From: Spirochaetaceae bacterium
GTDB taxonomy: Bacteria; Spirochaetota; Spirochaetia; PWKH01
DNA: 14,906 nucleotides
Assembly (NCBI GenBank): GCA_003557605.1
Contig: PWNW01000322.1
Location: 1-14,906, forward strand
Direction of reading: 5' to 3'
Shown here: positions 1 to 5,369 of the stretch, piece after piece
How the letters are laid out: each line of letters opens with the position of its first letter
How positions within the stretch are numbered: the stretch's first letter is position 1
Notes under the pieces: model-generated
Seen by the model: only the letters and a program-made list of their open reading frames with translations
What the model was told of the DNA's origin: nothing
Databases searched by the model: none
Made by a program: the position numbers and the translations under genes

Positions 1-33
1 AGATGCTGAACTACTGACAGTAAAGGAGAGCTG

Positions 34-1071
34 ATGAATGCACGCAGAATCCTCAGTGATGAGGACGGGGCCTGGAAGGCAGCCGTACGGGAATACCCCA
101 GGGAGTTTCTGTAGTACTGCTTTCCTGAGACAGCACAACAGATTGACTTTGAACAGGGCATTGCATTTCTAGACAAGGAGTTTCCCCGAGATCGGTCCAT
201 GAAGGGCATGACAGCCGACCTGCTGATGGAGGCAGCAGAGAAACAGACCAGTACCAAGATGCTGCTGCATCTGGAGGTGCAGGGAAAAAAGGAGGATAAC
301 TTTGAGCAGCGGATGGCGGAGTATACGAAGAGAATTGAATATGAGAGTGGAATGTATCCGACATCCCTTTTAGTGCTGACTGATACGGATATGGAGTTTC
401 AGCCGGAAAGCTTCAGACAAACCTCGCAGTCTGTCTGTTTCAGGGTGGATTTCAGTAAGGTGAAGGTGGTAGAATGGGGCAGGGACCTTGATGAGCTTGA
501 GGGAGATGCGCCGCTGTTTGCCGTGTTTCTCGGCATTCAGAAGGAAGTCAGCCTGATGAGAAGTACAAGAGCTGGAGACAGGAGGCGCTATGAGGTAAAA
601 CGTGATCTGTTGATCAAGCTCAGCAGGCTGCACAGGAGCAGCAGGGAGAATGCCTCACTGCTGAGGTTTATTGACAGATTGATACAGCTTGCTGAAAAGC
701 AGGAGATGCGGCTGAAGCAGGAACTATCGTGTAAGGAGGATATCGTGGGATTAGTGGACTTGTTTATAGAGGATGCAAAAAAGGAAGGGGAGCAGCGTGG
801 AATGCAGCGGGGTATTCAGAAGGGTATCCATCAAGGGATGGAGCGTGGAATACAGCGTGGAATACAGCGGGGAATGCAGCGGGGAATGCAGCGGGGAACG
901 CTGGCAACAAGTCAGACGATGCTGATCAAATTGATGAAGAAGAAGTTTTCCCTGAATGATGCGCAGCTGACCATGATCAGAGATATTCATGATACGAAGA
1001 AGCTTGAACGGGCTGTTGAAGCAGTGGTGTTTGCTGAGAGCTGCGAAGAGGTATTCAAGGAACTGAAATAG
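34..1071 (+). pseudogene. Rpn-family PD-(D/E)XK nuclease, interrupted by an amber codon
   Basis: The frame opens at ATG 34 behind a good ribosome site (AAAGGAGAG, 22-30) and reads about 26 codons before TAG at 112-114. The same frame then continues with no other stop to TAG 1069-1071. The family signature spans the stop: REFL before it, YCFPETAQQIDF after it, then a fold core with ADLLMEA and HLEVQGKKEDNFEQRM, as in Rpn recombination-promoting nucleases (often labelled putative transposases). An acidic residue in the first motif and the EVQ strand fit the PD-(D/E)XK core. The C-terminal part has a run of G-[MI]-Q-[RK] repeats, typical of these proteins. ATG 199 is an internal methionine with no ribosome site at proper distance, so a start there would give a protein lacking the first 55 residues. 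I read this as a recent nonsense mutation. Readthrough or a sequencing error remains possible because the rest is undamaged. Confidence 0.82.
799..894 (+). repeat. 12-bp in-frame tandem repeat encoding G-x-Q-R units
   Basis: Eight consecutive 12-bp units, all in the reading frame of the nuclease gene. They encode GMQR, GIQK, GIHQ, GMER, GIQR, GIQR, GMQR and GMQR. The last four units (847-894) are nearly identical at DNA level (GGAATGCAGCGG or GGAATACAGCG[T/G]); the earlier ones have diverged. A change in copy number would keep the frame and only lengthen or shorten this segment. Confidence 0.9.
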
Positions 1072-1135
1072 AGAGATTTTTACCAAGATACCTTGGCGTG
1101 TTTGATTTGCCCTCCCGGGAAGAGGTTCATTTTAA

Positions 1136-1164
1136 TTGACAACTGGAACTTGGGGCAATACACT
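1136..1164 (+). promoter_or_regulatory. Sigma-70-type promoter of the tetR gene
   Basis: A perfect -35 TTGACA (1136-1141), a 17-bp spacer, and a -10 TACACT (1159-1164, 4 of 6). The predicted transcription start is near 1171, inside the inverted repeat that begins at 1166. It lies 42 bp before the tetR start and is the best -35 box in the window. Confidence 0.7.
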
Positions 1165-1165
1165 C

Positions 1166-1188
1166 ATAAAGTAAACAAATTACTTTAT
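1166..1188. promoter_or_regulatory. Candidate TetR operator: 9-5-9 inverted repeat
   Basis: ATAAAGTAA and TTACTTTAT form a perfect 9-bp inverted repeat around a 5-bp spacer (ACAAA). It begins 2 bp after the -10 box and covers the predicted start of transcription. A third copy of the half-site, AAAGTAA, lies at 1196-1202, just before the start codon. The position and geometry fit autorepression by the TetR protein encoded directly downstream. Binding by that protein is inference. Confidence 0.65.
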
Positions 1189-1205
1189 TGGTTAAAAAGT
1201 AAATT

Positions 1206-1802
1206 ATGAGAAAAAAACGTATTGAAGTTGAACAGCTGCTGGAAGCAGCGTTGGAAGTCTTTTCCCGCTACGGATATGCAAAGACCACCCTCGATGATAT
1301 CGCCGAGGAAGTGGACATGACCAAGGCGAACCTCTATAACTATGTGCAGAGCAAGGAAGACCTGTATCATCAGGCGGTTGCCCAGGCATTGAAAAAATGG
1401 AGGGTGGCAGTAGAGAAAAAGGTAAGCCGGTTCAACGGACCGGTTGAGCAGTTCAAGGTCATGGTGCGTGAATCCATGGTGTATGTGGAGCATGATGAGG
1501 TGCTTCAGAAGATTCTTCTTCAGGATAAACGGATCTTTTCCATCTCCACTGAGACCGACCAGTTTTCTGAGATCAACAGCATTGCCAGAAATATGCTCAA
1601 GGGCCTCCTTGAGGACGGTATCGGCAGAGGGATGTTTTATCCGGTGGACACGGAACTGGTAAGTGAATATCTCTTTTCAACGTACATGATGTTTCTGATG
1701 AAACGGTATGTGATCATGGAGGGGGAGAGAACATCCCGGGTCTTCGATGAGGCAATGCGGATTCTTGTCCGCGGACTGGTGAAGCCGGAATATCTGCAGT
1801 AA
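1206..1802 (+). CDS. TetR/AcrR-family transcriptional regulator
   Basis: A 198-residue protein of normal TetR length. The N-terminal DNA-binding domain covers residues about 5-55, with the helix-turn-helix in DDIAEEVDMTKANLYNYVQSK (about 30-50), close to the family consensus in which a TxxxLYxYxxxKExL stretch follows the turn. The rest is the variable helical ligand and dimer domain, so the ligand cannot be told. The ribosome site before ATG 1206 is weak (A-rich, no clear GGAG). The gene has its own promoter and an inverted-repeat operator at 1166-1188, arguing for autoregulation. It is not followed by a co-directional gene: the cupin gene converges on it. Another target, if any, is therefore outside this operon. 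The family call is firm; the regulon is unknown. Confidence 0.93.
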   Translation: MRKKRIEVEQLLEAALEVFSRYGYAKTTLDDIAEEVDMTKANLYNYVQSKEDLYHQAVAQALKKWRVAVEKKVSRFNGPVEQFKVMVRESMVYVEHDEVLQKILLQDKRIFSISTETDQFSEINSIARNMLKGLLEDGIGRGMFYPVDTELVSEYLFSTYMMFLMKRYVIMEGERTSRVFDEAMRILVRGLVKPEYLQ

Positions 1803-1825
1803 TCCCAGCGGAGAACCGCTGGGAT
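1802..1825. terminator. Perfect 10-bp hairpin between convergent genes
   Basis: ATCCCAGCGG and CCGCTGGGAT pair perfectly around an AGAA loop. The stem begins on the last base of the tetR stop codon and ends 12 bp from the end of the oppositely oriented cupin gene. Neither strand has a T tract after the stem, so it is not a classical intrinsic terminator. It may act as a shared 3'-end stabiliser or a Rho-assisted stop. Confidence 0.55.
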
Positions 1826-1837
1826 GCACCGCAATGG

Positions 1838-2179
1838 TCAGTCAGCAATGTATTCCGGTCTCAGGGGACAGAAGGTCTCGAATAGCACCGCATCATCAAG
1901 CACCTCAAGACCATGCACCTCATGGGGTTCAATATAGTATCCGCATCCAGGACCGGCAATACAGGTAGTCTCTTCATCGGGACCGATCAGACGCACCTTC
2001 CCTGATATCACATATCCGTTCTGGGAAGCTTTATGGGAATGCAGGGGGATCTGTGCTCCCTGCTTCATGTTGAAGCGGCACAGCATTGAGTCATCTCCGT
2101 AGGACATTACCTTCTTCGTAACACCCGGGAGAATTTCCACCGACTTCCGTTTGCTTTGATCAGTATACTTGTCTATCAT
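1838..2179 (-). CDS. Small single-domain cupin protein (KdgF-like)
   Basis: A 113-residue protein that is essentially one cupin_2 barrel. Metal-site motif 1 appears as PLHSHKASQNGYVISG and motif 2 as GYYIEPHEVHGLEV, giving the expected His residues. The ending FCPLRPEYI matches the FxPxREDxL tail of KdgF-like cupins, which act on ring-opened uronates. No pectin or alginate genes are nearby, so the substrate is unassigned. I chose ATG 2179 (MIDKYTDQ) because GGAGAG sits 8 bp before it; the frame extends 14 codons further upstream but without a ribosome site. The gene has a promoter with an inverted repeat across its -10. It follows the methyltransferase-like gene after a 130-bp gap, so it is probably transcribed on its own. 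Confidence 0.88.
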   Translation of the reverse strand: MIDKYTDQSKRKSVEILPGVTKKVMSYGDDSMLCRFNMKQGAQIPLHSHKASQNGYVISGKVRLIGPDEETTCIAGPGCGYYIEPHEVHGLEVLDDAVLFETFCPLRPEYIAD

Positions 2180-2207
2180 TGAGTGCTCTCCTCTGAAGCG
2201 TTTTGGC

Positions 2208-2226
2208 GGATTGTAGCACACAATCC
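2208..2226. promoter_or_regulatory. Candidate operator: 7-5-7 inverted repeat on the cupin promoter
   Basis: GGATTGT and ACAATCC form a perfect 7-bp inverted repeat around a 5-bp spacer. The left arm overlaps the -10 box of the leftward cupin promoter (2210-2215). A protein bound here would cover the -10 directly. The sequence differs from the tetR operator, so a different regulator is expected. Confidence 0.5.
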
Positions 2227-2238
2227 TAGATAACCCAA
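2210..2238 (-). promoter_or_regulatory. Promoter of the cupin gene, extended -10
   Basis: Read leftward: -35 TTGGGT (2238-2233, weak, 3 of 6), a 17-bp spacer, and -10 TACAAT (2215-2210, 5 of 6) preceded by TGC, an extended -10. The predicted start is near 2203, giving a leader of about 24 nt. Confidence 0.5.
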
Positions 2239-2309
2239 GTGCTGTTCTTGAGGTTTCCCTGAATATGCCTGCTGTGTGTTCACAAGGATTTTGCAGATTT
2301 TTCAGGACA

Positions 2310-2996
2310 TCACCATATCCCCGGAATCAGCCTCCAGGACACCCGTTGAGCATACTCTCGGTATCCCTCAAGCTCCTTCATCAGGGTGCGGTCCTCCAGG
2401 TATGTCCTCAGGATGAACAGCAGGGACGTAAGGGCCCCCGGAATCAGTGCAGTCCAGGATCCCAAGGCTAAAGGAGCTGATGCGGCAGCTGCTGCTCCTG
2501 CAAGGTATCCTGGATGACGGACAAATCGGTAGGGACCGGCAGACACCACCTGATGATTCCGGTCGTGCTGTATCCGTACGGTGGATGCGAAAAAGGCATT
2601 GCTCTTCATAGCCCAGGAGGCAGCCAGCGCCGCAGTGATGAATACCGCCAGGGCAGAAACCTGAAGCCATCCCCAGGGCATCCTGGACCAGCGGAAACGG
2701 AAATCAAGTCCCGCAGCAGCGCACACCAGCAGGGGACCCCAGATTGCCGCACCGGCTGATACGGCAATATCCCATCGCTTGGTGCCCCGCTGCAGTTTTG
2801 ACCGCTCAACCAGCAGTGAGGGGTCCATCACTGCGGTGTTCACTACAGATATCATGAGCAGGGTAATGACATACGCAGTTCCCATAGGCCAGCGGAGGGT
2901 CCCTGCGCTGAAGAAAAGCACTCCGGCGGTGATCATGAGGAATATGATCTGCTTCAGAAGATACCGCATGATGCCGGTCTGAAAGGTGTCCTTCAT
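2310..2996 (-). CDS. Isoprenylcysteine carboxyl methyltransferase-like membrane protein
   Basis: A 228-residue integral membrane protein with hydrophobic segments at about 14-30, 40-57, 77-96, 110-127 and a split pair near 165-196. The C-terminal half has the ICMT/PEMT cofactor-binding pattern: VSAGPYRFVRHPGYLAG (about 151-167), then RTYLEDRTLMKELEGYREYA (about 197-216) and a closing WRLIPGIW. Bacterial members are SAM-dependent methyltransferases of uncertain acceptor; the protein-prenylcysteine substrate of the eukaryotic enzyme is not expected. I chose ATG 2996 because GGAGG lies 8 bp upstream. The gene is 41 bp downstream of the exported peptidase gene on the same strand, and an extended -10 lies in that gap, so it could be read from its own promoter or with its neighbour. 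Confidence 0.85.
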   Translation of the reverse strand: MKDTFQTGIMRYLLKQIIFLMITAGVLFFSAGTLRWPMGTAYVITLLMISVVNTAVMDPSLLVERSKLQRGTKRWDIAVSAGAAIWGPLLVCAAAGLDFRFRWSRMPWGWLQVSALAVFITAALAASWAMKSNAFFASTVRIQHDRNHQVVSAGPYRFVRHPGYLAGAAAAASAPLALGSWTALIPGALTSLLFILRTYLEDRTLMKELEGYREYAQRVSWRLIPGIW

Positions 2997-3016
2997 GGCT
3001 TGTTCCTCCGGAGAGC

Positions 3017-3025
3017 AGTATACCA
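3017..3025 (-). promoter_or_regulatory. Extended -10 promoter of the methyltransferase-like gene
   Basis: TGGTATACT on the minus strand, 20 bp before ATG 2996: TATACT (5 of 6 to consensus) with the TGn extension. No convincing -35 is at 16-18 bp. The predicted start is near 3010, which is at the edge of the ribosome site. The same nine bases occur before the pcp-like gene and before rnr. Confidence 0.4.
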
Positions 3026-3037
3026 TGTTCCTGCTGG

Positions 3038-3697
3038 TCAGGGGAGCATATATTCTCCTGCAGGAGGTGCCGGGCAGGGTGTTCCGGAGGCAAGGGCATG
3101 AACCAGGAGCTTCACTGCCGCTGCAATATCATGCTCCGGTGCATCGGGATGCACATGGGTGAACAGCACCTGGCGGCTCGGGTGCCCGGAAAGCAGGTGC
3201 ATATATACCCATCCGCAGAGATAGTCTCCGGCATCATATCCCGTTACGGCGTCAAGGCCGAAACTCACCAGGATGCTCTTCAGATGCTGCACCTGAAGAG
3301 CCGACGGGAGCATATCCGGAGCTCCGGGCACCGCCTCCCTTCCCGGAGGATATGCCCCGGAAACATCCTTGAGGTATGCAGTACGGTTGATCCCGAAGGG
3401 CTCCAGCACCAGGGATGCCGGTGCGTTTTCATCAAGTCCCAGGGATATGACAAACTCCGGCTGATGCTGCTCCAGGGCATGGAAGATCATTGATCGGGAG
3501 AACTCCCAGAGGACCGGAATCTCGAGCACCGCGATGTCAAAACCGAAGAGGGATCGGCCGTGGAGGTGCTTCACCGCCTCATAGGAGCTGTTGCGCTCAT
3601 GCTTCCCGAAGGGTCCGAACCCGGTAATCAGCACTGTCCGGGCAGTGAGACTCACGCAGATCAGAAGCAGAAGCACCAGCAGGGTTCTGCATTTCAT
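3038..3697 (-). CDS. Exported pyroglutamyl-peptidase-like protein (peptidase family C15)
   Basis: A 219-residue protein starting at ATG 3697. Residues 1-19 look like a signal peptide or membrane anchor (MKCRT, then a Leu-rich core, then SLTA). The mature part opens with the C15 signature RTVLITGFGPFGKHERNSS (20-38). Candidate catalytic residues are all present: Glu99 in LEPFGIN, Cys161 in DAGDYLCGWVY and His181 in LFTHVHP, with spacings (62 and 20) close to those of known Pcp enzymes (63 and 24). Pcp removes N-terminal pyroglutamate and is normally cytosolic with no leader, so the N-terminal hydrophobic segment is unusual. An upstream extension to 3799 in the same frame is not supported and would bury the signal peptide. 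The ATG is 6 nt after a TATACT box, so the mRNA may be leaderless. Confidence 0.85.
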   Translation of the reverse strand: MKCRTLLVLLLLICVSLTARTVLITGFGPFGKHERNSSYEAVKHLHGRSLFGFDIAVLEIPVLWEFSRSMIFHALEQHQPEFVISLGLDENAPASLVLEPFGINRTAYLKDVSGAYPPGREAVPGAPDMLPSALQVQHLKSILVSFGLDAVTGYDAGDYLCGWVYMHLLSGHPSRQVLFTHVHPDAPEHDIAAAVKLLVHALASGTPCPAPPAGEYMLP

Positions 3698-3703
3698 ACG
3701 CAG

Positions 3704-3712
3704 AGTATACCA
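3704..3712 (-). promoter_or_regulatory. Extended -10 promoter abutting the pcp-like start codon
   Basis: TGGTATACT on the minus strand, ending 6 nt before ATG 3697. Transcription normally starts about 7 nt after the -10, so the first transcribed base would be at or within a base or two of the start codon. A GAGGTGG overlaps the upstream end of this box and would not be transcribed if the promoter is real. Alternatively, that GAGG is a distant ribosome site for an upstream start. Confidence 0.4.
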
Positions 3713-3788
3713 CCTCAGGGTGAACTGATCTATGCAGGGATCCATCCCCGGTATATATTGTTGGTATCTAGGAATACGGGAGTCAGCC

Positions 3789-4280
3789 ATGAAGACCATG
3801 ATACTCTATGCATCCTCAAAGGGGTATGCAGCGCAGTGCGCCGCAGAACTGCAGAAGCAGCTGGGCGGTGATGCGGAACTGGTGGACCTGAAGAAGCAGA
3901 AACAGCCGGATCTCAGTGCATGCACAAGCCTGATCATCGGGGGAAGCATCCATGCCTCCAATCTCCAGGGGGCGGTGAAAAAATTCTGCAGCGCCCGGGA
4001 GCAGGAGCTGCTGGGAAAACCCCTGGTGGGACTTTTCCTCTGCGCCATGGAGGAGAAGGAGGTTGACACATATTTTCAGCAGTTTCCCCAGGCTCTCAGG
4101 GACAAGGCATCGGTGACCGGATGGTTCGGGGGAAGGATAGACTTCTCCCAGCACAGCTTCTTCGTGAAGGTCCTTCTGAAGAAAGCTGCGGGCATGAAGG
4201 AGAGCGTCTTTGCCGAACGACCCGAAGCGGTTCAGGAGTTTGCCCGGAAGTTCCGGGAGCTACAGCTGAAACCGCAATGA
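3789..4280 (+). CDS. Flavodoxin-domain protein, HemG-like
   Basis: A 163-residue protein. The N-terminal MKTMILYASSKGYAAQCA is the FMN phosphate-binding loop (T/S-x-S-x-G type). LIIGGSIHASNLQGAVKKF and KPLVGLFLCAMEEKE follow as the second and third flavin loops, and WFGGRIDFSQHSFFVKVLLKKAAG matches the membrane-peripheral tail of menaquinone-dependent protoporphyrinogen oxidase HemG and the wider Flavodoxin_5 family. No haem genes are nearby, so a HemG function is only a possibility. ATG 3789 is preceded by CGGGAG 7 bp away. The gene is divergent from the pcp-like gene (91-bp gap). Its last 21 bp overlap the end of the convergent barrel-like gene. Confidence 0.85.
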   Translation: MKTMILYASSKGYAAQCAAELQKQLGGDAELVDLKKQKQPDLSACTSLIIGGSIHASNLQGAVKKFCSAREQELLGKPLVGLFLCAMEEKEVDTYFQQFPQALRDKASVTGWFGGRIDFSQHSFFVKVLLKKAAGMKESVFAERPEAVQEFARKFRELQLKPQ

Positions 4281-4778
4281 GGCTCCGGCATAGATCGGTA
4301 CATCACCTTTAAAGGCTTCGTTGGGCGGGTCCCCCATGAACTTCAGCGGGATGCCCGCCTCGACGCCGAAAAAGAGCCTTCCCAGCCTCAGCTCAGCACC
4401 CGCCGCAGCGGCCCCGTAGAGCACGAAGTCTCTTCCTTCCTCAACCGGTATCGCCGCAGCGGCCCGAAGGGCACCGTAGGGATAGATGATTTGGTCGTAG
4501 AAGTAGAATTTCACACCGCCTCCCGTCTCCACTGCCTGGAAGGCGCTGGAACTTCCAAACAGCTGCAGGTCCGCAGCGGGGCCGGCAGACAAAAAAAGGG
4601 AGATCATATCGTTCAGGGACATCTGGTAGATCACATCAAGGGCCAGGAACGAATAGGGACCGATGCGCATAAGCGCACCGATGCTGTGGGGCGATTTGTG
4701 CTGTTCAGCGCTGGTGAGGGGCATGGCAGAAAAGAGCAGCACAGCAGCAGCAAACAAAGCCGTGCATACCCGTTTCAT
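4260..4778 (-). CDS. Small secreted protein, probable outer-membrane beta-barrel
   Basis: A 172-residue protein with a clear signal peptide (MKRVCTALFAAAVLLFSAMPLTSA, cut before EQ). The rest consists of short alternating amphipathic segments rich in Gly, Tyr, Phe and Ala, such as GGGVKFYFYDQ, YGALRAAAAIPV, LFFGVEAGIPLKF and VPIYAGASLRFQL. It ends on a hydrophobic residue after an aromatic, as barrel proteins do. I cannot name a family. ATG 4778 has a very strong ribosome site (AGGAGGA). It lies 21 bp downstream of the prcB-like gene and is probably co-transcribed with it. Its 3' end overlaps the flavodoxin gene by 21 bp in the convergent sense. Confidence 0.72.
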   Translation of the reverse strand: MKRVCTALFAAAVLLFSAMPLTSAEQHKSPHSIGALMRIGPYSFLALDVIYQMSLNDMISLFLSAGPAADLQLFGSSSAFQAVETGGGVKFYFYDQIIYPYGALRAAAAIPVEEGRDFVLYGAAAAGAELRLGRLFFGVEAGIPLKFMGDPPNEAFKGDVPIYAGASLRFQL

Positions 4779-4791
4779 GGTTCCTCCTCGT

Positions 4792-4809
4792 ATCTCCGGT
4801 TACGGAGAT
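4792..4809. other. Hairpin across the prcB-like stop codon, before the barrel gene
   Basis: ATCTCCG and CGGAGAT pair perfectly (7 bp) around a 4-nt loop. On the minus strand the TAA stop of the prcB-like gene is formed by the three loop-proximal bases, and the stem ends a few nt before the AGGAGGA ribosome site of the next gene. There is no T tract on the minus strand, so it is unlikely to stop transcription between the two genes. It may affect translation or mRNA stability. Confidence 0.5.
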
Positions 4810-5297
4810 GCTTTTAAAAATTCCACATCATGGTGCTGTCCCCGTACCACCCCGAGCAGATAGGGGTAGGTCAGCGCCTGGGTGACCATCGCATCAGGGG
4901 GGGGAGCATGTTCGGCAAATTCCACCATGAGGGTGCCGTCATTGAGGTGCACTGAGGTGACCTCAATGGAATACCCTCCCGTCGGCCTTGTGCCGAGCCC
5001 GAGGATGATCACCGTATAATTTGAAAGATCAATTTCAAACACCGACTGGGGGGTGCGGTGGCCGTACATCAGTCTCCAGGTCTGCCAGAGGGCTGAGTTG
5101 CCGGTGGACCAGGCCTGAAGCCCCACATTTGCGATGCCGTACTGACCTTCGTCAATAACGATAAATTCAAGCTCCTCCCGAGGCAGGGCTTCCTCCGGTA
5201 CCGTCGGTTCCTCCCGGAACTGCTCACTCCACAGGACCGCAGGGGCCGAGAGGCAGAACAGCACCAGGGCTGCTGTAATTATGTGTCTATGCTTCAT
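4800..5297 (-). CDS. Secreted PrcB-domain protein
   Basis: A 165-residue protein with a signal peptide (MKHRHIITAALVLFCLSAPAVLWSEQ). It has an acidic linker to about residue 45 and then a C-terminal PrcB_C-type domain: IILGLGTRPTGGYSIEV followed by VHLNDGTLMVEFAEHAPPPDA and TYPYLLGVVRG. The G-x-[RK]-P-T-G-G-Y-S stretch is the hallmark of this domain, first described in PrcB of the Treponema denticola dentilisin protease complex. In other bacteria it is found in stand-alone secreted proteins of unknown role. No protease gene is adjacent here. I chose ATG 5297; an in-frame TTG at 5324 is possible but spoils the signal peptide. The ribosome site is weak. It probably forms a two-gene unit with the downstream barrel-like gene. 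Confidence 0.82.
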   Translation of the reverse strand: MKHRHIITAALVLFCLSAPAVLWSEQFREEPTVPEEALPREELEFIVIDEGQYGIANVGLQAWSTGNSALWQTWRLMYGHRTPQSVFEIDLSNYTVIILGLGTRPTGGYSIEVTSVHLNDGTLMVEFAEHAPPPDAMVTQALTYPYLLGVVRGQHHDVEFLKASP

Positions 5298-5335
5298 ACT
5301 GGTAGAACATAAAACTTCCTGCAATGTTACAAAGG

Positions 5336-5364
5336 TTGACCCGCTTCACCCAATGACATACTAT
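5336..5364 (+). promoter_or_regulatory. Promoter of the DMT transporter gene
   Basis: TTGACC (5336-5341, 5 of 6), a 17-bp spacer, and TACTAT (5359-5364, 4 of 6). The start codon ATG 5370 is only 5 nt after the -10, so the predicted transcript would begin at or just inside the start codon. Confidence 0.55.
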
Positions 5365-5369
5365 CGGGC

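Noticed and set aside
199..1071. Intact nuclease gene starting at ATG 199.
   Set aside because: This start has no ribosome site and would remove conserved family sequence found between 34 and 198 in the same frame.
34..1071. Active mobile element (Rpn proteins are often annotated as transposases).
   Set aside because: No terminal inverted repeats or target duplications are seen, and the family is a nuclease with no insertion-sequence structure.
1072..1100. Intrinsic terminator after the Rpn gene (CCAAG-ATAC-CTTGG).
   Set aside because: The stem is only 5 bp and there is no T tract after it on either strand.
3752..3759. TATATATT as -10 of the flavodoxin gene.
   Set aside because: No -35 at acceptable spacing on the plus strand; left unannotated.
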